Of a stretch of DNA of 34,836 nucleotides, positions 24,457-32,447 are shown piece after piece. The notes beneath the pieces are model-generated. The model worked only from the letters and a program-made list of their open reading frames with translations, made no database searches and had not been told where the DNA came from. The DNA lies in contig USDF01000014.1 in assembly GCA_900553405.1 (NCBI GenBank), positions 1 through 34,836 of the forward strand, in the 5' to 3' direction. The number at the start of each line of letters is the position of its first letter. The first letter of the stretch is position 1. This stretch comes from an uncultured Clostridium sp. GTDB lineage: Bacteria; Bacillota; Clostridia; TANB77; CAG-508. A program made the position numbers and the translations under genes.

Positions 24457-25338
24457 ATGGAAAAACAAGTAAAACTTTTTTTAGAATTTCTTCAAAATGA
24501 TAAAAAAGCATCAGACAATACTTTACAATCATACAGAAGAGATATAGTATATTACAGTAAATACTTAGAAAATAATAATTTAAATTATACAAAAATCAAA
24601 GAAGAAGATATTAAAGAATATTTGGAACATTTACAATCAATAGGTAAAAAACCATCTACAATATCAAGATGTTTAGCTTCAATACGTTCTTTTTACCAAT
24701 TCTTAGTAAGAAATAAAAAAGTAAAAGCAGATCCAACTGCACATATACAATCACCAAAAATCGAAAAAAGAACACCAAGTGTTTTAACAGCAAAAGAAGT
24801 AGAATTATTATTAGACCAACCTAAAGATGTAGATTTAAAAGGAACTAGAGACAAAGCAATGTTAGAATTTGCTTATGCTACAGGAATGAGAGTTACAGAA
24901 ATCATATCTTTAGATGTAAAAGACGTAAAATTAGACGAAGGATATGTAGTTTGCCATTCAGGTTCAAAACAAAGAAACATTCCTTTAGGAACACTATCAT
25001 TAAAAGCACTAAAAGAATATATAGAAGAAGCGAGACCAGTATTAATTAGAGACGAAAAAGTAGAAGCTCTATTTGTTAATGTTAATGGTCAAAGATTAAC
25101 AAGACAAGGTTTCTGGAAAATAGTAAAATATTATAAAGAGCAAGCACACATTACAAAAGATATTACACCACACGTATTAAGACATTCATTTGCAACACAT
25201 CTTTTACAAAATGGTGCAGACTTAAAAGCAATACAAACAATGCTTGGACATTCAGATATTTCTTCAACACAAGTATATATGCAATTTCAAGATAGTGGAT
25301 TAAAAAATATATATAAAAAAGCACATCCAAGAGCTTAA
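24457..25338 (+). CDS. xerD: Site-specific tyrosine recombinase XerD
   Basis: A 293-aa tyrosine recombinase, the usual Xer length. The N-terminal SAM-like domain (FLEFLQNDKKASDNTLQSYR, then PSTISRCLASIRSFYQFL) is followed by the catalytic domain with R145 (ATGMRVTEI), H239 and R242 (HVLRHSFATHLL), H265 (LGHSD) and nucleophile Y274 (STQVYMQF). It resolves chromosome dimers at dif together with a second Xer protein. Start at ATG 24457 with AGGGGAG at 24441; the upstream in-frame ATG at 24436 lies before the ribosome site. Position behind spoIIM, and no integrase-type arm-binding domain or flanking att site, argue for housekeeping XerD and not a mobile integrase. Confidence 0.93.
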   Translation: MEKQVKLFLEFLQNDKKASDNTLQSYRRDIVYYSKYLENNNLNYTKIKEEDIKEYLEHLQSIGKKPSTISRCLASIRSFYQFLVRNKKVKADPTAHIQSPKIEKRTPSVLTAKEVELLLDQPKDVDLKGTRDKAMLEFAYATGMRVTEIISLDVKDVKLDEGYVVCHSGSKQRNIPLGTLSLKALKEYIEEARPVLIRDEKVEALFVNVNGQRLTRQGFWKIVKYYKEQAHITKDITPHVLRHSFATHLLQNGADLKAIQTMLGHSDISSTQVYMQFQDSGLKNIYKKAHPRA

Positions 25339-25373
25339 TTGAAATTATAAAAAATTAGTTTTATAAAAATAAA

Positions 25374-25436
25374 AACGAGTCAAAGATTTTCTAACAAATA
25401 TAAATTGGAAAAATCTTAGGCTCGTTAATTTCATAT
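25374..25436 (+). terminator. xerD terminator
   Basis: Arms AACGAG (25374-25379) and CTCGTT (25431-25436) with inner AAGATTTT/AAAATCTT make a long interrupted stem around an AT-rich loop, 36 bases after the xerD stop. Confidence 0.65.
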
Positions 25437-25445
25437 AGTAAAAAA

Positions 25446-25479
25446 ATAAGAGGGGGTATTTTTTAGGACCACCTCTTAT
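25446..25479 (-). terminator. Terminator of the minus-strand 236-aa gene
   Basis: ATAAGAGG (25446-25453) pairs with CCTCTTAT (25472-25479). Read on the minus strand it is followed by a T run, and the stem includes the TAA stop of the gene at 25476. Confidence 0.8.
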
Positions 25480-26186
25480 CTTTCATCACCCATATCAATT
25501 TCAACATCAACAATTTCATTATTAGCTCCAAGTTCTGTATAAGAACCAGAAGATTTACCAACAGAAGTTTTACCTTTTAAATCATCACTTGAAACCTTTT
25601 TTAATGGTTCAGCATGCTTTAAAAAATAAAATCCTTCTTTATTATAAACTGTATTAGAATCAGGGAATACAACAAACTCTTGATTATTATTATTTTTAAA
25701 TTCAACCCAAGTATTTAAACTTCTTGCTTTATCTGCAATACCATAAGTATACCCAGTAACAATACTATTTGGAAAAGTAAGCATTTGTGAAATATATTCT
25801 GAACGATAACAGCTTTTATTTACAACATTACTTTCTTTGTCTGAAGGTGTAATATTTTGAATACCTGGAATAATATCTGACAATTTTGAAACTTTAATAG
25901 TATTTGAAGCAGTTTTAATAGATATTGTATCATTTTGTTCTACAATATCTTTTACAATTTTATTATTTTTTATACTTTCTAAAAGTTTTTCTCTTTTTTC
26001 ATTAGATAAATTTGCGTTGTTTAATTCAAAAATAGAATGATCAATAGAATATTCGTCTAAATAAACATTACCTGCTTTACTTAGCAATTCAAACACTTTT
26101 TTCTTATCTCTATTTTTAGTTGCATCATAAAAAGATTGGTTCCATTGTTTGTCTTCTAAAGAAAAAGATTTATAACTTTCATACAT
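25476..26186 (-). CDS. Unknown protein, possibly transglutaminase-like with lost His
   Basis: A 236-aa protein, no signal or membrane segment. The first 110 residues are helical and charged. The middle has SCYRSEYISQML, then IVTGYTYGIADKARSLNTWV and EFVVFPDSNTVYNKEGFYFL. The order Cys, then 'xTWVE', then Asp in a beta-strand recalls the Cys-His-Asp triad of transglutaminase-like cysteine enzymes, but the expected His (HTWVE) is Asn here. It may therefore be a non-catalytic relative; this reading is inference. The tail is Ser/Gly-rich and ends acidic. It is a single gene on the minus strand with its own terminator and an AAGGTGA-like ribosome site upstream. Confidence 0.55.
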   Translation of the reverse strand: MYESYKSFSLEDKQWNQSFYDATKNRDKKKVFELLSKAGNVYLDEYSIDHSIFELNNANLSNEKREKLLESIKNNKIVKDIVEQNDTISIKTASNTIKVSKLSDIIPGIQNITPSDKESNVVNKSCYRSEYISQMLTFPNSIVTGYTYGIADKARSLNTWVEFKNNNNQEFVVFPDSNTVYNKEGFYFLKHAEPLKKVSSDDLKGKTSVGKSSGSYTELGANNEIVDVEIDMGDER

Positions 26187-26326
26187 ATAAAATCACCTTC
26201 TTTTTTCAAATACATAATAATTATACCATAAACTGGGAAAAAAAGCAAATTTACATCAAATTATGTAAATAAAAATATAGTTTTCAAAATAGGAGATATT
26301 ATTTATGAAAAAATATATCCGAACAT

Positions 26327-26354
26327 TTGCATAAATTAAAAAGTATGGTATAAT
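26327..26354 (+). promoter_or_regulatory. Promoter of the DUF1294 / CmpB-like genes
   Basis: TTGCAT (26327-26332), 16 bases, TATAAT (26349-26354) preceded by TGG (extended -10), 40 bases before the ATG at 26395. Confidence 0.7.
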
Positions 26355-26394
26355 TTGACTGAATTTGTATAAAAATAGAAAAAAGGAGAAAATT

Positions 26395-26700
26395 ATGTTT
26401 GAAAATACAATTGATTTAAGCAAAATATTCAATTTACAAAATGCAATCATATATTTAATTTTAATAAATATCATCACATTTGTGGTAATGGGAATAGATA
26501 AGAAAAAAGCAACATTTGGAAAATGGAGAATAAAAGAATCAGTATTATTTACATTAGTACTTTTGGGCGGCGGAATCGGAGGAATAGCCGGAATGTACGT
26601 ATTTAGGCATAAGACTAAAAAAATGAGATTTGTTATTGGATTTCCAGCAATATTAATATTTGAAATTTTTGTAATTATATATTATACTTTTATTGCATAA
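26395..26700 (+). CDS. DUF1294 small membrane protein
   Basis: A 101-aa protein with three membrane helices. The DUF1294 signature is visible: MGIDKKKATFGKWRIKESVL, then LLGGGIGGIAGMYVFRHKTK and the closing MRFVIGFPAILIFE. Function of the family is unknown; it occurs alone or fused to cold-shock domains. Start at ATG 26395 with AAAGGAG 7 bases ahead; a longer in-frame version would begin before the ribosome site. Its end lies 25 bases before the next gene, so both are likely co-transcribed. Confidence 0.85.
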   Translation: MFENTIDLSKIFNLQNAIIYLILINIITFVVMGIDKKKATFGKWRIKESVLFTLVLLGGGIGGIAGMYVFRHKTKKMRFVIGFPAILIFEIFVIIYYTFIA

Positions 26701-26725
26701 TAATGTCGAAAAAAGGAGAATAAAA

Positions 26726-27616
26726 ATGGAAAATGAAAATGTACAAAAAGAGCAAAAAAAATCTTTCACAATCTTTGGAGTGAGCATTTGGAGAATATTT
26801 GCATATTTCATAATCTATAGTGTAATAGGTTACATTATAGAAACAGTATTTGGAATGATGACAAAAGGAGTATGGGAAAGTAGACAAAGTTTTTTATATG
26901 GACCATTTTGTGCAATATATGGATTAGGCGCAGTAGTAATGATATTAGCGCTTCAATATTTTAACAAAAACTATAATACATTATTTATTGGAGGGTTTAT
27001 AGTAGGTTCAATAGTAGAATACATTGTTAGTTGGTATGGAGATATATTTTTAAACGTAAAATGGTGGGACTACTCAGATATGCCATTAAATATTAATGGT
27101 AGAATATGCGTATTCTTCTCATTATTCTGGGGATTTTTAGCAATTTATCTAATGGCACATGCAAATCCAAGAGTAGATAAATTAATAGATAAAATAAAAT
27201 CAAAAATATCAATTAAAAAATTAAAAACTATAACAACTATTGTTATAATTTTTATGATGGTAGATTGCGTAATTACTGGTATTGCAATAAAATTATTTAC
27301 AATTAGAAAAGTGCATGAATATGATCTTAAAGTTTCAAATAAACAAGAAGTTGAAGAAGCATATAATGCTATATATGGAAATAAAGGATTAAATAACTTT
27401 ATAATGAGTTGGGCTGGGGATAAAAAAATGATAATGACATTCCCAAATTTAAAAACTCAAGATGAAAATGGAAACATGATATACTTAGATATGTATGTTG
27501 GAGATATTAAGCCATATTATTACAAATTTAATTCTACATGGAGAGGCGATTTAGTTAAAATTTTAAAACATCAAACAGAAGATGTGGCAATAGGGACGCC
27601 CCTTAATGCCACATAA
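26726..27616 (+). CDS. Putative ABC-transporter type IV / CmpB-like membrane protein (PF06541)
   Basis: A 296-aa protein with about five membrane helices in the first 190 residues. The CmpB-family pattern is clear: YSVIGYIIETVFGMMTKGVW, then ESRQSFLYGPFCAIYGLGAV, IVEYIVSWYGDIFL and VKWWDYSDMPLNINGRICVF. A soluble C-terminal region of ~85 residues follows. Despite the Pfam name, transport has not been shown for this family. The last residues (VAIGTPLNAT) and the stop are encoded inside a palindromic repeat copy at 27584-27612, so the original C-terminus was probably altered when that repeat arrived. Start at ATG 26726 behind AAAGGAG. Confidence 0.85.
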   Translation: MENENVQKEQKKSFTIFGVSIWRIFAYFIIYSVIGYIIETVFGMMTKGVWESRQSFLYGPFCAIYGLGAVVMILALQYFNKNYNTLFIGGFIVGSIVEYIVSWYGDIFLNVKWWDYSDMPLNINGRICVFFSLFWGFLAIYLMAHANPRVDKLIDKIKSKISIKKLKTITTIVIIFMMVDCVITGIAIKLFTIRKVHEYDLKVSNKQEVEEAYNAIYGNKGLNNFIMSWAGDKKMIMTFPNLKTQDENGNMIYLDMYVGDIKPYYYKFNSTWRGDLVKILKHQTEDVAIGTPLNAT

Positions 27617-27717
27617 ATGTCAAAATTTACACTGTATAAGATATAAGAAAGTAAAATTAAAAAGAAGATTACTATAACTAATTGAAAAGTGGCAAAAAGG
27701 GGCGTCCCTATTGCCAC
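27584..27717. repeat. Inverted pair of 29-bp repeats, MITE-like (copies D1, D2)
   Basis: D1 (27584-27612) and D2 (27689-27717) are reverse complements in 27 of 29 positions and enclose 76 AT-rich bases. Each 29-mer is itself a near palindrome bounded by GTGGCA and TGCCAC with AGGG/CCCT inside. On the D1 strand the core reads GGGACGCCCCTTAATGCCAC; D2 in reverse complement reads GGGACGCCCCTTTTTGCCAC. D1 contains the end of the upstream gene; D2 ends 4 bases before the ribosome site of the HD gene. Confidence 0.8.
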
Positions 27718-27734
27718 AAAAAAAGGAGAAAATA

Positions 27735-28265
27735 ATGAAAGAAGAATTTATAAATTTATTAAAACAAATAGATAGAGAAGGAATGGATAAGTTAATAGAA
27801 TTCTTAGAACGCACAGATTTTTTTGAAGCACCTGCTAGTACTAGATTCCATGGATGCTTTAAAGGGGGTCTTTTAGAGCATAGCATGAAAGTATATGAAA
27901 TATTAAAAACTAAAACAGAAGATTCAGATTCTGTAAAAATAATTGCATTATTACATGATGTATGTAAGGCTAATTTTTATAAAGTAGACTATCGTAATGC
28001 AAAAAATGAGCAAGGAGTATGGGAAAAAGTTCCTTACTACACAGTAGATGATACAATTCCATATGGACACGGAGAAAAATCTGTAATGATGATTTCAGAA
28101 TTTATAAAATTAACACCAGAAGAAAGATATGCTATTCGTTGGCATATGGGTTTTACAGAGCCAAAAGAATTATATGGAACGATAGGAATAGCATATAAAA
28201 AATATCCAATAGCATTGCTTGTACACGAGGCCGATTTAGAAGCTACATATTTTTATGATATATAA
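27735..28265 (+). CDS. HD-domain phosphohydrolase
   Basis: A 176-aa protein with a complete set of HD-domain metal ligands: LLEHSMKVYEI (His), IIALLHDVCKANFY (His-Asp), YGHGEKSVMMI, AIRWHMGF and LLVHEADLEATY (last Asp). Such domains hydrolyse phosphate esters or nucleotides; the RFHGCFKGGLLEHS entry resembles the HD part of YhaM-type nucleases and related nucleotide hydrolases. The actual substrate is unknown. The start is ATG 27735 behind AAAAGGAG; the upstream TTG in frame lies within a repeat copy and is rejected. A terminator follows. Confidence 0.82.
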   Translation: MKEEFINLLKQIDREGMDKLIEFLERTDFFEAPASTRFHGCFKGGLLEHSMKVYEILKTKTEDSDSVKIIALLHDVCKANFYKVDYRNAKNEQGVWEKVPYYTVDDTIPYGHGEKSVMMISEFIKLTPEERYAIRWHMGFTEPKELYGTIGIAYKKYPIALLVHEADLEATYFYDI

Positions 28266-28328
28266 TTTTGAACTGGTAGTCAGTTTAGTTGTAGTACTAA
28301 AATTAGTATGTTAAAATAAATGAGAAAG

Positions 28329-28357
28329 AGATAGTAATAATACTACTATCTTTTTTA
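28329..28357 (+). terminator. Terminator after the HD gene
   Basis: AGATAGTA (28329-28336), 7-base loop, TACTATCT (28344-28351), then six T. The 60 bases between the HD stop and this hairpin hold no other feature I can see. Confidence 0.85.
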
Positions 28358-28424
28358 CATAATAGGAATTTTCTAAAAAAATATGGAAATTCTATTTATA
28401 TAAATTTATTAGGAGTGAAAAATT

Positions 28425-30140
28425 ATGAATTTAAAAAACAAAATTTATGATGTGAAAGAATTTAAGAATATAAGAGAAATTATGAATAATTCTATAGAAA
28501 AATATCCAGAAAACAAAGCTTTTATTATTAAAAATAAAGATAAGAATAAAGAAAAGTATACAAATATAACATATAGAGAATTTGGAGAACAAATAAACTC
28601 TTTAGGTTCTGCTCTAATAAATAGAGGATTAAAAAATAAACATATAGCAGTTATTAGTCCAAATCGTTATGAATGGGCATTAACATATTATGCGGTATTA
28701 AACGGAACAGGGATACTAGTGCCATTAGATAAAGGACTTCCAGATAGTGAAATAGAATCTTTATTACAAAGAAGTCATTCAAATGCAGTTGTTTTTGATA
28801 AAAAATATGAAGAAGTAATGAGACAAATAAAAGAAAATAAAACAACAAATGTAACAGAATTTATTTGCATGGATGAAAATGATACATTTCCTTCTGTAAA
28901 TGAATTGATAACAGAAGGAAAGGAATTATTAAATCAAGGTTATAGAGAATTTATAGATGCGGAAATAAATGAAGAAGAAATGAGCATTATTTTATTTACA
29001 TCAGGAACAACTTCTGCTTCTAAAGCAGTAATGCTTTCTCATAAAAATATAGCTTCAAATCTTTATGCTTTAAATAGTGCAGAAAAAATTTACGATACAG
29101 ATGTAAATTTAGCATTTTTACCATTTCATCATACTTTTGGAAGCACAGGATTATTATTCTTCTTATCAAATGGTGCAACTAACGTATTTTGTGATGGAAT
29201 ACGACATATACAAAGTAACTTAAAAGAATACAAAGTAACTACTTTTGTATGTGTTCCATTATTATTAGAGGCAATGTACAAAAAAATAATGAAAGAAATA
29301 GAAAAGAAGGGAAAAGAAAAATTAATAAAAAGAATTATACCAATAACAAATTTTCTATTAAAATTTAAAATAGATATAAGAAGAAAAGTATTTAAAGATG
29401 TTATTAATAGCTTGGGAGGAAATATACGTTTTATAGTAAGTGGAGCATCAGGAATAGACAAGAAAGTAGCAAAAGGATTCAATGATTTTGGTATATTAAC
29501 AGTTCAAGGTTATGGATTAACAGAAACTTCACCAGTTTTATCAGCTGAGAATGAAAATTGTATACGTTATGGTTCAATAGGCTATCCTATGGCAAATGTA
29601 GAAATAAAGATAGATAATCCAAACGAAGAAGGAATTGGCGAAATTATAGCAAGAGGACCAAATGTAATGCTTGGATATTATGAAAATGAAGAATCAACAA
29701 ATGAAGTTATAGTAGATGGTTGGTTCCATACTGGAGATTTAGCATATCAAGATAAAGATGGATATATTTTTGTGGCAGGAAGAAAGAAAAATGTTATAGT
29801 ATTAAAAAACGGAAAAAATATATATCCAGAAGAATTAGAAATATTAATAAATGATTTACCATATGTAGAAGAAAGTATGGTATTTGGTATGCCAAAAGAA
29901 GATGACTTAGTAGTTTCAGCGAAAATAGTATACAATAAAGAATTTAAAGAAAAGAACAATTATACAGAGGAAGAATTAAGAGAAAAAATATGGCAAGATA
30001 TAAAAGAAATAAATAAAGAACTACCAACATATCAACACATGAAAAATATAATAGTAACAGATGAGCCTATGATCAAAACGACTACAGCTAAAGTAAAAAG
30101 ATACGAGGAAATAAAAAAGATTATAGAAAATGCAAAATAA
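28425..30140 (+). CDS. Long-chain fatty acid-CoA ligase (AMP-binding)
   Basis: A 571-aa ANL-superfamily adenylating enzyme. Motifs in order: phosphate loop IILFTSGTTSASKAVMLSHK (TSGTTxxSK, with Ser-Ala in place of Gly-x-Pro), FLPFHHTFGS, GYGLTETSPVL, the hinge WFHTGDLAYQDKDGYIFVAG then RKKNVIVLKNGKNIYPEELE, and the C-terminal catalytic Lys in TTTAKVKR. It activates a carboxylic acid, most like FadD-type long-chain fatty acids, through an acyl-AMP; whether CoA or a carrier protein accepts the acyl group is open. No signal peptide. The hemolysin-III gene follows 19 bases on, suggesting an operon. AGGAG site at about 28411. Confidence 0.88.
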   Translation: MNLKNKIYDVKEFKNIREIMNNSIEKYPENKAFIIKNKDKNKEKYTNITYREFGEQINSLGSALINRGLKNKHIAVISPNRYEWALTYYAVLNGTGILVPLDKGLPDSEIESLLQRSHSNAVVFDKKYEEVMRQIKENKTTNVTEFICMDENDTFPSVNELITEGKELLNQGYREFIDAEINEEEMSIILFTSGTTSASKAVMLSHKNIASNLYALNSAEKIYDTDVNLAFLPFHHTFGSTGLLFFLSNGATNVFCDGIRHIQSNLKEYKVTTFVCVPLLLEAMYKKIMKEIEKKGKEKLIKRIIPITNFLLKFKIDIRRKVFKDVINSLGGNIRFIVSGASGIDKKVAKGFNDFGILTVQGYGLTETSPVLSAENENCIRYGSIGYPMANVEIKIDNPNEEGIGEIIARGPNVMLGYYENEESTNEVIVDGWFHTGDLAYQDKDGYIFVAGRKKNVIVLKNGKNIYPEELEILINDLPYVEESMVFGMPKEDDLVVSAKIVYNKEFKEKNNYTEEELREKIWQDIKEINKELPTYQHMKNIIVTDEPMIKTTTAKVKRYEEIKKIIENAK

Positions 30141-30159
30141 AAAATGGAGGTAAGTTAAA

Positions 30160-30822
30160 TTGAAAAAAATTAAAGATCCAGTTAGTGGAATATCTCATTT
30201 AATAGGAGCGGTCTTATCAGTTATAGGATTAGTATTTTTAATTGTCTATTCTGCTAAATATGGAGAATGCGCTTGGGATGTAGTGTCATTTACGATATTT
30301 GGAGTAGGACTAATTTTATTATATACTTTTAGTGCTTTATATCATATGTTAAATATAGGAGAAAAGGGAACAAGAGTATTTAGAAAATTTGATCACATGA
30401 TGATATATGTATTAATTGCAGCTTCATATACACCAATATGCTTAGGACCAATAAGAGGACCATGGGGATTTAGCATATTAGGAGTAGTCTGGGGGTTAGC
30501 TATACTTGGAATAATATTAACGGCAGTATGGCTACAAGCTCCACGTTGGCTTACAACATCAATTTACATAGCAATGGGATGGCTTGTAATAGTAATGGCA
30601 TACCCATTACTTAAAACTTTTAAAGAATTAAATGCATTATACTCATTAATATGGCTATTAGTTGGTGGAATATTTTATACAATAGGTGGAGTAATTTACG
30701 GATTAAAAAAAGCGCCATTTACAACAAAACATTTTGGATTTCACGAAATATTTCACATATTTGTACTTCTTGGAAGTTTTTGTCAATATTGGTTTATATT
30801 TAGGTATTTACTGTACATATAA
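30160..30822 (+). CDS. Hemolysin III / PAQR-family membrane protein
   Basis: A 220-aa protein with seven membrane helices. Family motifs are clear: DPVSGISHLIGAVLSVIGLV, the zinc-site segment SALYHML, RKFDHMMIYVLIAASYTPIC, and FGFHEIFHIFVLLGS with the two further His. PAQR proteins hold zinc with one His near helix 2 and two in helix 7, a ceramidase-like site; all three are present. Bacterial members were named after a haemolytic Bacillus cereus protein but their normal role, perhaps in lipid homeostasis, is uncertain. TTG start chosen for GGAGG at about 30145. Co-transcribed with the acyl-CoA ligase. Confidence 0.9.
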   Translation: MKKIKDPVSGISHLIGAVLSVIGLVFLIVYSAKYGECAWDVVSFTIFGVGLILLYTFSALYHMLNIGEKGTRVFRKFDHMMIYVLIAASYTPICLGPIRGPWGFSILGVVWGLAILGIILTAVWLQAPRWLTTSIYIAMGWLVIVMAYPLLKTFKELNALYSLIWLLVGGIFYTIGGVIYGLKKAPFTTKHFGFHEIFHIFVLLGSFCQYWFIFRYLLYI

Positions 30823-30865
30823 AAATATGATTTCCTAAAAAATGGAAAAAATATTTTAAAAACTA

Positions 30866-30894
30866 TTGCAATTTTACATAAGATATGCTATAAT
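30866..30894 (+). promoter_or_regulatory. Promoter of the 111-aa gene
   Basis: TTGCAA (30866-30871), 17 bases, TATAAT (30889-30894) preceded by TGC (extended -10). A 66-base leader to the ATG at 30961. Confidence 0.7.
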
Positions 30895-30960
30895 TAAAAT
30901 GTAACTTTAGTTGATAATGTATATCTTTGAGTTAAGGTGTATGCTAAGGAGGAAGAAAAT

Positions 30961-31296
30961 ATGTGCAAAATTGCTGATTACCCTGAACTGTATGCAAAAG
31001 CAAATGAAATTCTGCGGAGAGATAGAATAAATCCTAAAGTAGCAGGATATGAATTGCTTAGAAAAGCGATTGTAATACAAAGAGTTGAAGGGAAAGTATC
31101 TTTAGAGGAGCTTGAAAAAGGTCAATTAATACCTTCCAATAAAGATATTAACCTGAAAAAGAAGAAAAGATCAAGTACAATGCAGTGGATGGTAGAAGCT
31201 ATCAAGAGTGCAGGCATCGGGGAAGACAAAAACGAGAATGTAGAGGAGCTTTTAAAAAAGTATATTGAGCAGTGCGCAAATGAATTAAACAAATGA
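30961..31296 (+). CDS. Small cytosolic protein, possibly Spo0A-C-like
   Basis: A 111-aa, helical and highly charged protein: MCKIADYPELYAKANEILRR, then INPKVAGYELLRKAIVIQRV, and after a lysine stretch SSTMQWMVEAIKSAGIG. GYELLRKAI recalls the 'GYxYLRxAI' start of the Spo0A DNA-binding domain, and the second helix pair sits where that domain has its RAIRHAI helix. The resemblance is weak and the typical 'TTPSRVERAIR' is not present. Start at ATG 30961 with AAGGAGG. Codons CTG, CGG, GGC, GCG and GAG are frequent, unlike the AT-only style around it. Facing the membrane-protein gene across a perfect hairpin. Confidence 0.5.
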   Translation: MCKIADYPELYAKANEILRRDRINPKVAGYELLRKAIVIQRVEGKVSLEELEKGQLIPSNKDINLKKKKRSSTMQWMVEAIKSAGIGEDKNENVEELLKKYIEQCANELNK

Positions 31297-31298
31297 AC

Positions 31299-31339
31299 TT
31301 AAAAAGACTTTAAGAGATTTTCTCTTAAAGTCTTTTTAA
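31299..31339. terminator. Perfect 19-bp bidirectional terminator
   Basis: TTAAAAAGACTTTAAGAGA (31299-31317), TTT loop, then its exact reverse complement (31321-31339). A- and T-rich flanks on both sides let it serve the convergent genes 30961 (+) and 31365 (-). Confidence 0.9.
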
Positions 31340-31364
31340 ATTTTGAGATAAGGTTCTGTTAGCG

Positions 31365-32000
31365 TTAGTAATAATTGGAATTTCTTTTTTGGAGATCAGC
31401 AAACATATCATACTCGCGATCTGCCTTTTTCATAATTGCAGATGCTGTGAAATATCCACCAAAGATAGCAAGAATTAATACAAAAATTGCCAATAACACA
31501 ATTACAGTATTGTCTTTTTTCTTACCTTTACCACCAAAAAGAGCTTTTACAACTCTACTCAAAGCACTCGGCGCATTTCGTGCTACACTTATAGTATTGT
31601 GAACCTGAGCATATGTGTTCCAACCAGCAGTCAAACCATTAGCCAAAGTCTTCTTTTCCCAAAAGTTTTTTAAACTACGAATCCAAATGTAAAAACCAGT
31701 TGGAATAATAGTTAGAACACAGAAAAGATAAATCAAATCTGATGCAAGTTGTTCAAACATCAAAATCGTTTCTTGCTCTACTTTTGCCATTTGTAAAAAG
31801 AGTGGAGAAATAAGTAGTAAAATATAACCATATACCATAGTAAATCCGGCTATTGCCATAATGTAACCTACTACAATATAGGCTCTAAAGCTACCGCCTA
31901 CTTCTTTAGACTCGGACCAATACCGACCAACATAGTTTGCATTTGCCCATGAAATTATAAAGTTAAGAGCAAGTGCGAGTACCAAAAATAAAAATGTCAT
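31365..32000 (-). CDS. Four-helix membrane protein, unknown
   Basis: A 211-aa protein without recognised family. Helices near residues 3-22 (FLFLVLALALNFIISWA), 38-62 (YIVVGYIMAIAGFTMVYGYI), 90-112 (LIYLFCVLTIIPTGFYIWI) and 162-185 (VIVLLAIFVLILAIFGGYF). A cytosolic loop between 3 and 4 is rich in aromatic and basic residues (WIRSLKNFWEKKTLANGLTA) and the sequence before the last helix is GGKGKKKD. Start at ATG 32000 with AAAGGAG 8 bases ahead. Codon usage is less AT-biased, as in the facing 111-aa gene, so both may have arrived together. Confidence 0.6.
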   Translation of the reverse strand: MTFLFLVLALALNFIISWANANYVGRYWSESKEVGGSFRAYIVVGYIMAIAGFTMVYGYILLLISPLFLQMAKVEQETILMFEQLASDLIYLFCVLTIIPTGFYIWIRSLKNFWEKKTLANGLTAGWNTYAQVHNTISVARNAPSALSRVVKALFGGKGKKKDNTVIVLLAIFVLILAIFGGYFTASAIMKKADREYDMFADLQKRNSNYY

Positions 32001-32050
32001 AACCATATCTCCTTTGCTAATAATTTTTAGCACTTAATTGCATGCTAAAT

Positions 32051-32078
32051 GTTAATTGGTTAACATAATGGTATTATA
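32051..32078 (-). promoter_or_regulatory. Promoter and palindromic operator of the membrane-protein gene
   Basis: On the minus strand a TATAAT lies at 32073-32078. Just downstream of it is the perfect inverted repeat GTTAATTGGTTAAC (32051-32064; arms GTTAA and TTAAC), between the promoter and the ATG at 32000. A repressor site is plausible. Confidence 0.45.
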
Positions 32079-32100
32079 ACATATTTTAGAACAAATATCA

Positions 32101-32447
32101 AATAAATGAGTGAAATTAAGCAATATAGAAGATAATTTTTTATTTATGAAAAAAGTGTACAATTAATGTTACAATGTACAAATGGGTGAAGTAAAAAACT
32201 AAATGCAATTCTGTAAAGTAAATGCAAGTTGTATGATTAAATGCAGTTTAAAAGCAATATTTAACTAAAAAATATTGCTTTTTTTACTTTTTTTGTGTAA
32301 AATTAAAGTAGAGATTAAAAAGATTTGCATAACAAATAAGCCAAATTGTATTTAAATTTTTTTCAGGTAAAAGTAAATGCTATTTGACTTAAAGTTTATA
32401 ATATATTTAATAATGCAAATGTTTTGGATTAAGTAAGTTGTTTAAAT
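32101..32447. other. Long gap holding the left end of the insertion sequence
   Basis: No gene of credible length. It contains the flanking direct repeat (32172-32184), the left inverted repeat of the IS (32192-32212) and a hairpin AAAGCAATATTT/AAATATTGCTTT with a T run (32251-32283), oriented to stop transcription reading rightward into the IS. Confidence 0.6.
32172..32184. repeat. Left flanking direct repeat of the IS
   Basis: CAATGTACAAATG, identical to 33834-33846 on the other side of the element. Candidate target-site duplication. Confidence 0.6.

Noticed and set aside
24457..25338. XerD as integrase of a mobile element
   Set aside because: Length and motifs fit housekeeping Xer, the neighbour is spoIIM as in other Firmicutes, and no att repeats or cargo genes surround it.
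27711..27734. TTG start for the HD hydrolase
   Set aside because: It lies in the end of a repeat copy and before the ribosome site; ATG 27735 is placed correctly behind AAAAGGAG.
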